Made by a program: the position numbers and the translations under genes. Below the pieces are notes generated by a model. It searched no databases. It was not told the DNA's origin and saw only the letters and a list, made by a program, of their open reading frames with translations. Below are positions 1 through 9,214 of a stretch of 64,000 bases of DNA, piece after piece (the first letter of the stretch is position 1; each line of letters starts with the position of its first letter). The stretch is from an uncultured bacterium (lineage in GTDB: Bacteria; UBP6; UBA1177), in assembly GCA_905233945.1 (NCBI GenBank), contig CAJOFY010000004.1, positions 1 through 64,000 on the forward strand, in the 5' to 3' direction.

Positions 1-1
1 A

Positions 2-913
2 AGTGAAAACAGGCGTCAGATAGCCGCAGACGGGACAATTTTCGAGGTTTTGGAAGACGGAACAATCAAGCGGATAGGGAAATTATCGGAGGAGGGCAAT
101 TTTGAGCCGTTCAGAACGCCGAAGAATTGGAAGTGTCCGCAGTGCGGAACGGAAAATGAGAGTGGAGACAATTTCTGCGGTAAATGCGGAACGAAGAAGC
201 CGGAAGTAAATTTTGCTGATACTCAGCCATTGGCAAAAAAATGTGCAAAATGCGGCGCACAGCTTTCTGATGAAGCTCTTTTTTGTTCTAATTGCGGAGC
301 AAAGCGTAAAAAATGCTGCGGAGAATTTCTTGATGCCGGATTTAAATTCTGCCCTAAATGCGGGAAACCGGTTGACGCAGAAGGAAGCCATGAAGATAAA
401 GAGGCGAAACCGGTAGATGCAGAAGAAATCCGTGAAAATAAATGGGCCAAACCGGTAGATGCAGAAGAAAGCCAGGAAGATAAAGAAGTGAAACCGGTTG
501 AACAAAAGAAAACAGAAGAACAGATGATGATGGATCCGGATAATTATATCGATAAAGGTGATTATATAGAATTGGTTCATCCTGTTGGAAATATCCGGAT
601 GATCCAGAAAGATTGTATTAGAGAGAAAGGATGGCTTTTTTCTTATTCCAGATTTGACTGGGAAGAGGCAATGAAACTTGCGAAAGAACTTGGAATAGGT
701 GGCTTCAGCGACTGGCGAGTTCCGACAAAAGAAGAGCTCGAAATAATATATAAAATCAAGGATATTTGTGGAATCAAAAAAAATGATGACTGGTTCTGGT
801 CTTCATCTATCAGGTCTGATAATACAGATTGTCCCTGGATCGTGAGTTTTGAAGATGGGTATGTGTTCGACGACTATAAGTCATACAGTTACCATGTCCG
901 CTGTGTAAGGTAG
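2..913 (+). CDS. Zinc-ribbon and DUF1566 (Lcl) protein, 5' end outside the window
   Basis: The frame is open back to base 2, upstream of the first TTG at 50, so the gene begins before the window. The first visible residues (ADGTIFEVLEDGTIKRIGKL) match the first half of the N-terminal module of the proteins at 8746, 9215 and 12577. Instead of the second half there are three CxxC zinc ribbons (CPQCG..CGKCG, CAKCG..CSNCG, CCGE..CPKCG). A linker of about three KPVDAEE-type repeats follows, then a C-terminal DUF1566 domain with DWRVPT, WSSS and YHVRCVR signatures. No signal peptide or helix is visible, so a cytoplasmic location is likely. The function is unknown. Lcl domains have a C-type-lectin-like fold and are usually binding modules. 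Confidence 0.8.
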   Translation, partial: SENRRQIAADGTIFEVLEDGTIKRIGKLSEEGNFEPFRTPKNWKCPQCGTENESGDNFCGKCGTKKPEVNFADTQPLAKKCAKCGAQLSDEALFCSNCGAKRKKCCGEFLDAGFKFCPKCGKPVDAEGSHEDKEAKPVDAEEIRENKWAKPVDAEESQEDKEVKPVEQKKTEEQMMMDPDNYIDKGDYIELVHPVGNIRMIQKDCIREKGWLFSYSRFDWEEAMKLAKELGIGGFSDWRVPTKEELEIIYKIKDICGIKKNDDWFWSSSIRSDNTDCPWIVSFEDGYVFDDYKSYSYHVRCVR

Positions 914-915
914 CA

Positions 916-947
916 CTTCGATTCCAACGACCGCTCCGGAACCGAAG
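916..947 (+). terminator. Possible terminator hairpin after the first gene
   Basis: CTTCGATTCC (916-925) can pair with GGAACCGAAG (938-947) with one mismatch around a 12-base loop. A T-rich stretch follows about 20 bases later rather than directly, so this is a weak intrinsic-terminator candidate. It could equally be a structural or protein-binding site. Confidence 0.3.
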
Positions 948-1021
948 CACAGCGACCGTTTTCCACTCATTTTTTGTCTTTTCCTAACAAAAATCCATCC
1001 CTGACGATATATTCCAAAAAG

Positions 1022-1062
1022 TTGACAATATCCGATAAAAAGCTACAAAAACACGTTTTTGT
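1022..1062 (+). promoter_or_regulatory. Promoter with overlapping inverted repeat, upstream of the GTPase/SEDS/PBP genes
   Basis: TTGACA (1022-1027) and TACAAA (1044-1049) are 16 bases apart, a good sigma-70-type pair. An inverted repeat, ACAAAAA (1045-1051) and TTTTTGT (1056-1062) around CACG, covers the -10 and the likely start of transcription. It could be an operator. This is the only clear promoter seen ahead of the gene run starting at 1108. Confidence 0.5.
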
Positions 1063-1107
1063 AACTTTGAAATTTAACAAATGATTCTGAATCAATGGAG
1101 GTAAACT

Positions 1108-1584
1108 GTGGTTGAAGAGTTTATTTTGTTTGCAGCGGCAATATTGGTGTTGTGCACCATTGCTTTTATCGTGAAAAATACGGTGTGGTTTCATGTTCGT
1201 AATCTGTGGAACAATATTTTCTTACAGCCACAAAGCCTGAGTAAAAATAGAAAAAAATATGTCAGAATTGTTAAAAAAGATCCGAAACCGACAGAAATAA
1301 TTAAAGAAATAAAAGGGGAAGAGTTAGAGATTACAATAAATGACAAAGGTGAGCTCGTCTTGGAGGACGGTCCCAGGAGCAACGAGAAGTGGTATCGGAT
1401 AAAATTCGATGCTGAAACTGAACAAGACGATGACGGCCTTTATCTGAAGCTTACGCGCCCCGGTGAAAACACACCGACAACAATTTATAACAACACCGTG
1501 GAAGAAAGGGACTTTAATATAGATAACAAGACGATTCATCTTGTTTTTGTTTATGTTAATATTCAAATTTACGGAAAAGCTTAA
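1108..1584 (+). CDS. Small single-helix membrane protein of unknown function
   Basis: The protein has 158 residues and starts at GTG 1108 behind GGAGG. Residues 4-24 form one transmembrane helix. A basic stretch (about 45-60) follows, and then a roughly 90-residue acidic, beta-rich domain with no family I recognise. It is the first gene of a run whose next members are a GTPase-like protein (16 bases downstream), a membrane protein, a SEDS polymerase and a PBP. It may be an anchor or sensor subunit of that assembly, but this is inferred from position only. Confidence 0.7.
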   Translation: MVEEFILFAAAILVLCTIAFIVKNTVWFHVRNLWNNIFLQPQSLSKNRKKYVRIVKKDPKPTEIIKEIKGEELEITINDKGELVLEDGPRSNEKWYRIKFDAETEQDDDGLYLKLTRPGENTPTTIYNNTVEERDFNIDNKTIHLVFVYVNIQIYGKA

Positions 1585-1599
1585 AAAAGGAGCGGCATT

Positions 1600-2754
1600 A
1601 TGACAAAATTACTTGGCATAGGGGATGCAATATATAAAGAAGGAACATCAATACAAATCTCGAAACCGGATGACTGGGGTTGGTATTATCGCAATGATGA
1701 AGGTGATGTGGCTGTAATTCAAGTCAAGAAAAACTGGATGGGAAAATGGGTGAAAAGCATACCATGCCCGGATAAACAGCAGAATATTGAAATAGAAGTG
1801 GCGCTTTACAATAATAAGGTCAGCAGAGAGAAAAACGGTTTTCCCTACGAAGTTTTAGCAGAAATCAGAAAAAAGGGGAGTCGCGAAAAGGTTATAACGC
1901 CACTAAAACGTATATCGCTGAAACGCTATTTTGAAGATGGACAAGTGACAGAACTTGTTAAAGAATCCGGTTATTATCCCACACTTTTTATTTTTATGCT
2001 TGGCTCTACAACCAACGGAAAAACATGCTTTCTTAACTCGTTGGGGACCAGTGCAGTAAGAAAAAGAGTTCAAAGACGACAAATTCGCTATTTTAATGTA
2101 GAAAGAACTGAAATAAAAAAACCTTTAGATCCTACAAAATTGGAAGTAATAGAATTTAAACCATTCTATTTCTTATTAAAAGAAAACGGAAAAGACAAAA
2201 ACAAAGTTATCGCTTTTATTGTTGATTTGGCCGGCGAATCAATAAATTGTGAAGACCCGAAAAATGCTGCAGTAATACTTAGAAATTCAATTAGAGAATA
2301 TGCATCGGGGATTTTTGTTGTCAGAAGTGCTAAATGGTTGATTAACCAGAAGGATCAGATAATAAATCAATATGATCCCTCAGAGTATATATTTCAGCAT
2401 CTCGATGATGATATTAAAGATAAACTCTGCTATGTTCTTACCGGAGCAGATCTTTTAAAGAAAGAACTTGAGTGTAATCGTCTGGATAAGAAACTCAGTG
2501 AAGAACTTAATTTAACTCCGGACGGTCCGATTTTCAGACCAGTGGGCAACACAGAGCAAATGTATGAAAATATGGCAATAACATCCTATATTATGAATAT
2601 TTTTGATGCAGACATAGTAGACTCTCCATGCTTTGCTGTCAGCTGCTGTTGTGATATCGAAGACGAGAAAGGAAATAAACTGCTGGACTTTGGACAAAGT
2701 TATAATACTGATCTGCCGATCACATATATGCTGCAGAGACTTATAAAAAGATGA
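1600..2754 (+). CDS. P-loop GTPase-like protein of a SEDS/PBP gene cluster
   Basis: This is a 384-residue soluble protein. A Walker A motif (GSTTNGKT, residues 135-142) is followed by DLAGE (209-213) in the place of the DxxG switch II motif, and by LTGADLL (280-286) resembling the TKxD/NKxD specificity region. A unique N-terminal domain of about 125 residues precedes the P-loop. The layout resembles GTPases of bacterial GTPase-associated systems, but that is an inference and nucleotide preference cannot be read from the sequence. It overlaps the next gene by four bases (ATGA), which suggests coupled translation with the 2751 membrane protein. Confidence 0.65.
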   Translation: MTKLLGIGDAIYKEGTSIQISKPDDWGWYYRNDEGDVAVIQVKKNWMGKWVKSIPCPDKQQNIEIEVALYNNKVSREKNGFPYEVLAEIRKKGSREKVITPLKRISLKRYFEDGQVTELVKESGYYPTLFIFMLGSTTNGKTCFLNSLGTSAVRKRVQRRQIRYFNVERTEIKKPLDPTKLEVIEFKPFYFLLKENGKDKNKVIAFIVDLAGESINCEDPKNAAVILRNSIREYASGIFVVRSAKWLINQKDQIINQYDPSEYIFQHLDDDIKDKLCYVLTGADLLKKELECNRLDKKLSEELNLTPDGPIFRPVGNTEQMYENMAITSYIMNIFDADIVDSPCFAVSCCCDIEDEKGNKLLDFGQSYNTDLPITYMLQRLIKR

Positions 2755-4424
2755 AGACCACAATTCTTATCCATGAAAACGAACACTGGATTTATTATCC
2801 GGATACTTCCGATAAAATCGACCATGTCTCTGACACAATAGCTGACGGGTGCTTCTTTTTTGATCCTGTTAAATGTTCTTCTGTCACATCGGTCATACCG
2901 CAGCCGCCGACGGAAGAAGACCCGCGAGCCGGGCACCTGATGATCAATCTGCATCTGGATGCAGACGAGCTGGATTGGTTCCTGGATAGACCCGGCAGAA
3001 TCAAGGGATTGAAGGAGTGGCTTGGAAACATATCCAAAGCGGAGGCAAAGCGGTACGCTTTGGACATGCCGGCACTGCCAAAAAAAGAAATTGAAACAAA
3101 GTCAATCGAATTCGATGCAAAAACGGCTTCACTCAGTCCTGCTGAGGAGGCGATCGTTTTGCAGATTATGACCGCGGTTATCCAAAGCGACAATCCTGAT
3201 ATTTTTATAATAGCCAGACATCAAAGAGACGATTTGATAATCAGTGTGCTTAAATCATTACCCAAGGCATTCAGAAAAGTAGAAATTTCCATGCCGTGGT
3301 CTTCGGGGATGGATGCCGGAAGAATAAGCATAACCGATGAAGATAAACTTCCGATGTTGTCCAAGCCGATGTTTGTTGTTACAGAGTCTTCTCAAAAACT
3401 GGCTTCCAAGTTCCCCGAACAGTTTGCAATCGCGGAAGCATTTCTTTCCGACACCAGCCTTTCATATGAAAAGATTGAGGTTTCTGATATTGCGAAGGCA
3501 ATTCATCTGGAATCAAAAGGTCTTTACGAAGATGCAGCAAATGTTTTTAAGTCTGAAAAATTTAAAGGTGTTTGGCAAAAACTTCATCCCCATAAAGTGC
3601 CTCAGATAAAAACAGGTAATGCCGGCAACAAGCCGCAGTCCGCGCAACAAAAACATTATCCTGCTGTTAAACAAGCAAGAGGTGCAGCGAGTGCGGTTCA
3701 ATCTGAAAACAGTGTTAAAAAGCAGGCAGCAGGTGCGCGGTTCACGGATATTATCCTGTTTGCCGTTGAAACAGCGCTGCTTGTTATAGAATTTATTTAC
3801 TATTCAGTGACCAAGGAGTTTTTTATGGATTTGTTTTCTTTGTCATTTGTTTTAGCCTTTTTCGCCGTTTTCCTGTCGTATTTGTCGGAAAAATATTGGA
3901 CAAGAGATAGATTAAAGGCTGTGTTAGTCAATGTCGGAGGTCACGATCATCTCAATCTTGAAGAAAATCAGTGCGACAGCGACATGATAGATCTGACAAA
4001 AAGGTTCTATCAGGCGGAATTCGGTGGACCCGAGGTACGGTTTGACGGGATAACGCTCAGAGTGGTAATTGACAAGAAGTTGGAACCGCATGACATTCTG
4101 GCAAAAGTCTTTTTGAACGATAGCAGATTCGTGATAAACGGAACGGTATCGGTGATTTCAGGTCCTGTCGCCGAGAATAGAGACAATGAAGTCATAGAAC
4201 ATTATGATTTCACTAAAGTAAAAAACTACACGGGCTCAGAAGAAATAAAACTGTATGATAATGATCTTATATACATAAAACAGAATGGGAAAACCGTTGC
4301 AGCATTTCGTTTCCTGATGGTTGACGATATATTGTCTCAACCCGACAAAAACAGAATACGCAACAAAATCACTGTTGAAAATCAGCAACCTGAAACGTCA
4401 GAAGAGGAACAAGATGAATTATAA
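2751..4424 (+). CDS. Membrane protein, possibly GAP1-like partner of the upstream GTPase
   Basis: The protein has 557 residues. The N-terminal soluble part (1-330) contains a stretch around 125-190 (VLQIMTAVIQ.. followed by LKSLPKAFRKVEISMPW) that resembles the middle region of GTPase-associated protein 1, where a long helix leads to an LP..LR..LSF motif. This likeness is from memory and weak. Two transmembrane helices follow at about 335-385. The C-terminal domain (about 395-557) is soluble and unrecognised. The gene overlaps its neighbours on both sides, so it is probably made together with the GTPase and the SEDS protein and could link them at the membrane. Confidence 0.55.
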   Translation: MKTTILIHENEHWIYYPDTSDKIDHVSDTIADGCFFFDPVKCSSVTSVIPQPPTEEDPRAGHLMINLHLDADELDWFLDRPGRIKGLKEWLGNISKAEAKRYALDMPALPKKEIETKSIEFDAKTASLSPAEEAIVLQIMTAVIQSDNPDIFIIARHQRDDLIISVLKSLPKAFRKVEISMPWSSGMDAGRISITDEDKLPMLSKPMFVVTESSQKLASKFPEQFAIAEAFLSDTSLSYEKIEVSDIAKAIHLESKGLYEDAANVFKSEKFKGVWQKLHPHKVPQIKTGNAGNKPQSAQQKHYPAVKQARGAASAVQSENSVKKQAAGARFTDIILFAVETALLVIEFIYYSVTKEFFMDLFSLSFVLAFFAVFLSYLSEKYWTRDRLKAVLVNVGGHDHLNLEENQCDSDMIDLTKRFYQAEFGGPEVRFDGITLRVVIDKKLEPHDILAKVFLNDSRFVINGTVSVISGPVAENRDNEVIEHYDFTKVKNYTGSEEIKLYDNDLIYIKQNGKTVAAFRFLMVDDILSQPDKNRIRNKITVENQQPETSEEEQDEL

Positions 4425-6531
4425 TAAATTGAGTAAGATAATCAAATCAGGAGGACTGGCTCTTATTTCGCTTTTGTTTTTTCAATGGATACTTTACTTC
4501 GCGATTGTTGATCGTAATGCAAACAGACTGCCTATCCGCCATTGGGTTACGATGAATACTTTTCAAGAAAACCTGCCGGAATCAAAAGAACTGACAATCG
4601 TTCATAAGAAAACTTATGAAACCGATTCTGTTGAAATTGTCAGGGACCATTTCGGTTTTGATTTCAACATAACAACCCAGCTTTTAGTGCTGTCTATTTT
4701 AGCGGTTGTCTTATTCATGATATTTCTGAAAATGGGTATCTATCCCCCTCCGTTTTTGATTCCGTTGTTTATAATTTTAACAATTTCAATCTTTTACCAT
4801 AATTACTTGGGCCATCGTCTTAGTAATAAAGTTTTTGTGGAAGCGGTTCTGTGCGAAGAAAATTGTGATAGCGGAGACAAAAATATCGAAATTAAGCGGT
4901 GCGAGGAAGGCAAGTGCAACGATTACAAGATTATTCCCGACAAATATAAAAGCAAAACAGAAGCGAATGTCAAGGAGCTTAGGATCGATAGGGAAAAGTT
5001 CAAAAAAGCTTTTAAAGTTTACCCCGCAGATCATAAGACACCGATTACACTGACAAAAGAAGATCCTGATGAAAATACGAGCGAAAACAATAAATATCTC
5101 AGAGCATCGAGTGATTCAAAAAATCATTTTTTTGCAATATTAATAGGGATCTTCTTCTTCCTTTCTGCAATGATTTTTGCAAAATGTTTTTCAAAAATCA
5201 AAAACTTCTCTGATTGCGAATTCCATTTCCTGCTTGTCGGGAGCATAGCGCTGTGTATTCTTCTGAAATCACTGTCCGTTATAGACACAACATCATTGGT
5301 CGAGGTTCTAAAGTTGCTTGCGATAGTTTTTACTGTCGTAGGATATGAGAAAATCAGTAAAAACAAGGTGAATTTATGGCTTTACATAGTGATAGTTGCC
5401 GTCATCGAGATTGGAATGCTGGCATTCTTTAAGAGTTGGGGTGACATGCTTATTTTGGGATTTACAGTTTTATTGGTGCTGTTTATAACCCCTCTGACAT
5501 TTAAGTTGAAGAAAATTTTCCTTGTTCCCATAGTATTACTTTTTATTGTTGCAATTGCATTCGGCTCCTATTTCTATATGAAAATCCACGAACCTGATTC
5601 CCGCCTTTTATGGCGGCTGTCAGATACCTGGGACGGAACAGAACATCCTCAGTATTTGTGTGAGATAGCGCTAGGGAATAAAAAACTGCAGTCCTTTTCT
5701 GAAGAGAGTTCATTGGTCATTCAGACAGCGTTCGGCAAATTAGAAAATAATACTCTGAAATTCTTTTCAAAGAAACCTTCCGCCGAAATACGTATTAAAG
5801 GTGATGATAAAGATGTTGTTGTGGTAAATAACTGTAAAAATATTGAAAATCAAGACGGGAAAAAGCAGTTTAAAAAATGCGATTCGGTCTACAATGTTTC
5901 AAAAATTTCTTATGAAAGCGGTGAAGTGGAGTTCGCAGCGGATTCACCTTTCTATAAACATGATTGCAGACAGATAAACACAGATCCGCGTGTGGCAATT
6001 TTTGCTATGCTGAAGGACGGATTTTCAGGCGGCGGTCACGAAGGTTTCAAAGAAAACACATTCCTGCTTGACAACAACTATATGTATACAGATTTTGTTT
6101 TCTGCGGACTCGCAGCATTTTTCGGAATATGGCTCGCTCTTTTGGTTGCCGGATGTCTGTTTATTCTTTTGTTGAACTGCAATATACAGCCGAAACAATG
6201 CGGCAACAACTATAAACACTTTCTCTATTCCAATATAATAGTGGCGATGTTGGGAATCCAGGTAATCATACATATCGGCGCCAATCTTAATGTCGTTCCT
6301 TTTACAGGGGTTATTCTGCCGTTTTTGTCTAGAGGAATGGCAAACACATTCGTCTCTTTTATGGCACTCGGATTCGCTCTGGGCGGACTTGTTTCCGATG
6401 ACTTTATAGAAAAAAAACCTGTGAAAACGGCATGGTCGGTTTTTGAGAAAATCAGAAGTGTTTTTAAACAAAAGTGTGAACCAAAGTACGAAAAGTTATT
6501 CGGCTTCATCAATAACAAACTAAGTAAATGA
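4414..6531 (+). CDS. Divergent SEDS (RodA/FtsW/SpoVE-type) glycan polymerase
   Basis: This is a 705-residue polytopic membrane protein. I chose ATG 4414 (after GAGGAAC) because it overlaps the upstream stop by 11 bases. SEDS signatures lie near the C-terminus: YTDFVF with the conserved Asp at 560, GIQVIIHIGANLNVVPFTG (614-632), then LPFLSRG (635-641). WGDMLIL earlier matches the family's acidic helix motif. It differs from normal RodA/FtsW proteins, which I recall at about 370-430 residues. Two large, Cys-containing loops probably face the periplasm, and the Glu pair that usually follows the TDF motif is replaced by AAFFG. The PBP gene follows directly, as for known SEDS-bPBP pairs. Catalytic activity is plausible but unproven. 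Confidence 0.75.
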   Translation: MNYNKLSKIIKSGGLALISLLFFQWILYFAIVDRNANRLPIRHWVTMNTFQENLPESKELTIVHKKTYETDSVEIVRDHFGFDFNITTQLLVLSILAVVLFMIFLKMGIYPPPFLIPLFIILTISIFYHNYLGHRLSNKVFVEAVLCEENCDSGDKNIEIKRCEEGKCNDYKIIPDKYKSKTEANVKELRIDREKFKKAFKVYPADHKTPITLTKEDPDENTSENNKYLRASSDSKNHFFAILIGIFFFLSAMIFAKCFSKIKNFSDCEFHFLLVGSIALCILLKSLSVIDTTSLVEVLKLLAIVFTVVGYEKISKNKVNLWLYIVIVAVIEIGMLAFFKSWGDMLILGFTVLLVLFITPLTFKLKKIFLVPIVLLFIVAIAFGSYFYMKIHEPDSRLLWRLSDTWDGTEHPQYLCEIALGNKKLQSFSEESSLVIQTAFGKLENNTLKFFSKKPSAEIRIKGDDKDVVVVNNCKNIENQDGKKQFKKCDSVYNVSKISYESGEVEFAADSPFYKHDCRQINTDPRVAIFAMLKDGFSGGGHEGFKENTFLLDNNYMYTDFVFCGLAAFFGIWLALLVAGCLFILLLNCNIQPKQCGNNYKHFLYSNIIVAMLGIQVIIHIGANLNVVPFTGVILPFLSRGMANTFVSFMALGFALGGLVSDDFIEKKPVKTAWSVFEKIRSVFKQKCEPKYEKLFGFINNKLSK

Positions 6532-6541
6532 AAGGTGAGCT

Positions 6542-8722
6542 ATGAAAGAAAAAAAGAATAATCCGATACAGCCGGTCAATTTTGTTGGAAGGATTCCTCA
6601 TTTTATATGCGGATTTCTGGCTTTCATAATACTTTTGGGATTATTTCACATCTACGGCAACGGGCAAAAGGTATTTGATTCAACATTGCATTCTGAAAGA
6701 CAGAAATTGAGCACACAGGTTTCTGTCGACGGAGAACTTCAGATTTCCAAATATAAATTTGTAAAGAATATCTGGGCAAGAAATGAAAAGACGGAGAAAG
6801 AAAACGGTGAAAAGAAATTTCTTCTTTGGGAGTCGCTTCCAGATTTCAATGCTAAAATTTCGAAAGATATAGAGGTTCTTTCATGTGAAAATAAAAAAGG
6901 AGATGACTGGTCTAAAGAAAAAACGGAAAAAACCAACGCATGGTGCAGTCTGATAGGCACAACTCCTCAGGCAATCGATGCCAAAAACGGTAAAAATCGA
7001 ATAAGGCAGATCGTAAATAAAAGTGATGAAATTGAAATAAAAGATAAAAACGGGAATCCTACGGGAAAATACTATGATTATGACGGAAACAAAGAACTGT
7101 TCGACCTGCCGCCATATGATTTCTGGAAAGGAATCCAGAAATTCCCGGACAATGAAATTTCTAAAAACGGGGAATATACTCTTTCCATTTATCCTTCAGT
7201 ACAGGAAGGCATGTATGAATTTATGAGTAAACACAATATGACAGGCTCTGTTTTTGCCTACAGGCCTTCCAACGGAGATATTTACTGTATGGCTTCAACT
7301 CCAGGCTGGACTGAACGGGAAAAGAAGATGGTCGTAAAAAAAGGCGTCTATAAGGAAATTCCGGGACAACCCGGTTTCTATTATCCTGAACGTGAGAAGA
7401 TGGAAGTTCCCAAAGACGGTTCCCAGATGAATAAGAATTTCTACTCTTTTACTCCGGGATCAACAATGAAGCCTCTCACTCTTCTTCTTTTGAAAGATCA
7501 AGGTATAGATTTAAACAGCCTGAAATTTTCAGTCACCCACGAAGACTCGGGATACGGAGGAGATTCACATGTCTTAAAGGATGGTACAGCAGCTCATTGT
7601 TCGGCGAATCACTCCCAAAAAGAACAGTCGGCTTCAGACGGTCTCGGTAATTCATGCAACAGCTTTTTTGCGATGAGTGCCGAGAAATTGAATCTCAAAA
7701 CAGCCAAAGAAACACTCGAAGCTATGGATTTTTATGTGGAGGAATACACTGGAGATCCCAGGGAAACGAGAACTGACGCTCTCAAATATGCAAGTGCAGT
7801 TGATAAAATTCCGTATACTAAAAACGCGCTTCCACTTGAAAAAACGATGACGCACAGTTTTAGAAATGTCGAGAATTTTATCGGTGAGGGAAGTCTGCTG
7901 GTTTCACCGATTGATATGGCTGTTTTAGCAGCATTGTTCGGAAAACTTTCCGAAGATATAAACAGCCGGGTTTACTTTCCGCGAATCTGGCTGCCGGTCG
8001 ATGAAAACAAACAGAATGAAGGTTCTCCGGAACTGTTGCTGACAGAAAAAAATCCCGCCGGAAATGAGCATGTTGCCAAACTTTCGGATTTTGTATCGAC
8101 ACGCAAAGAGTCTATCGCTGAGGTCGGCACTATCTGGAAAAAGGCTTTCAAAGAACACTATCGCCATAACAACCAGACATGGCCGGCACGTAAACATTTA
8201 GACCAAAATAAATTAACTGATTGGTCGCAATGGATTGACATGGCTAAAACAGGAACGGTTAACAGGAGACCGGATAAAACAGATCCCAGTTATGGTTGTC
8301 ACAAATACAAATACCATAAAGATAAAGGTTACCAATGTGCTACGGCACCAAACAAGGCAGAACACAGAAAACAGCGGACTCTCTCTCTGTACTCGGAAGA
8401 GCTCGATTTGGCGGCATATATCGTTATTGAAAATTATGGCGGAGTATCTGCCGGCAACAGTGAGATCAAACTTGATTCGACATCGCTGATGCTCACAAGG
8501 CTTGTTGCAGAGGCTCTCGGGAAAAAACTCAATTCGGAACAACAAGCAATAGAGGATGAGCAGTGGGACAGATTTAACGGCAGAGCGGTTAAACAGCAGC
8601 AGTTCAGACAGCAGCTCAAAAAAGCTCCCGCAAAACAAAAAGGCAGCAAAACTCAAAACAATAAAAAGCAGCAGCCAAAAAAAGTTCCTGCAAAACAAAA
8701 AGGCAAATCTAAGAAAAGATAA
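6542..8722 (+). CDS. Class B-like penicillin-binding transpeptidase paired with the SEDS protein
   Basis: The protein has 726 residues and one N-terminal membrane helix (about 20-38). The transpeptidase domain keeps all three active-site motifs: STMK (Ser307, Lys310), SCN (371-373) and KTGT (569-572). The region before it (40-230) is not a recognisable PBP dimerisation domain. An insert rich in Tyr and charged residues sits just before the SxxK motif. The tail is a Lys/Gln/Pro-rich repeat (PAKQKG twice). It lies 10 bases behind the SEDS gene with its own AGGTGAG site. The likely role is peptide cross-linking of glycan made by the SEDS partner. A second, conventional PBP2 is present at 34896, so this one is accessory. 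Confidence 0.85.
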   Translation: MKEKKNNPIQPVNFVGRIPHFICGFLAFIILLGLFHIYGNGQKVFDSTLHSERQKLSTQVSVDGELQISKYKFVKNIWARNEKTEKENGEKKFLLWESLPDFNAKISKDIEVLSCENKKGDDWSKEKTEKTNAWCSLIGTTPQAIDAKNGKNRIRQIVNKSDEIEIKDKNGNPTGKYYDYDGNKELFDLPPYDFWKGIQKFPDNEISKNGEYTLSIYPSVQEGMYEFMSKHNMTGSVFAYRPSNGDIYCMASTPGWTEREKKMVVKKGVYKEIPGQPGFYYPEREKMEVPKDGSQMNKNFYSFTPGSTMKPLTLLLLKDQGIDLNSLKFSVTHEDSGYGGDSHVLKDGTAAHCSANHSQKEQSASDGLGNSCNSFFAMSAEKLNLKTAKETLEAMDFYVEEYTGDPRETRTDALKYASAVDKIPYTKNALPLEKTMTHSFRNVENFIGEGSLLVSPIDMAVLAALFGKLSEDINSRVYFPRIWLPVDENKQNEGSPELLLTEKNPAGNEHVAKLSDFVSTRKESIAEVGTIWKKAFKEHYRHNNQTWPARKHLDQNKLTDWSQWIDMAKTGTVNRRPDKTDPSYGCHKYKYHKDKGYQCATAPNKAEHRKQRTLSLYSEELDLAAYIVIENYGGVSAGNSEIKLDSTSLMLTRLVAEALGKKLNSEQQAIEDEQWDRFNGRAVKQQQFRQQLKKAPAKQKGSKTQNNKKQQPKKVPAKQKGKSKKR

Positions 8723-8745
8723 TCTTCTTAAATAAGGAGAAATAC

Positions 8746-9189
8746 ATGGGAATGTCTGAAAAGCCGCAGAACGGAATGAACATCACACCTGACGGCACAA
8801 TTTACGAGATACTGGAAGACGGTACAATAAAACGAATCGGCAAAGTTTCGCCTGATGGCGAATTCGAGCCGTTCGGAGGGCCGAAGGACGGTGTCAGCGT
8901 CAGAGACGGATTCATATATCGTATAATCAACGGGGAAGAGCAGGAAATCGGCAGAATATTGCCGAACGGTGAGATAGAATCAAATTCAAAGACAGTTGCA
9001 AAGCAGCAAAAGGAGAAGGGCGGCTGTCTCGGCTGTTTCGGAAAAATGATACTTGTCGGCTTTATATTGCTGCTGATTGCTGCTGTGGGTTTTGCAGTCT
9101 TTGTAGGTTATATCTCAATTGAAGAGAATATAGATGTCGAAGAAGTTCTGATAAAACTTTTTGACGAATTCTCCCGTATGATAAAATAA
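8746..9189 (+). CDS. Short membrane-anchored copy of the duplicated GTI-module family
   Basis: This 147-residue protein starts at ATG 8746 behind AAGGAG. Residues 12-80 form the module shared with 2-913, 9215 and 12577: a first unit (GTIYEILEDGTIKRIG..PDGEFEPF) and a shorter second unit (GFIYRIINGEEQEIGRILPNGEIE). This looks like an internal duplication of a 25-30 residue beta motif. A Gly/Cys linker and one membrane helix (about 100-123) follow, with a short acidic tail outside. There is no lectin-like domain, unlike its relatives. By position it belongs to the PBP/SEDS gene run. Function unknown. Confidence 0.75.
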   Translation: MGMSEKPQNGMNITPDGTIYEILEDGTIKRIGKVSPDGEFEPFGGPKDGVSVRDGFIYRIINGEEQEIGRILPNGEIESNSKTVAKQQKEKGGCLGCFGKMILVGFILLLIAAVGFAVFVGYISIEENIDVEEVLIKLFDEFSRMIK

Positions 9190-9214
9190 ACGCCGGCAGC
9201 AGGAGAGAAATACC

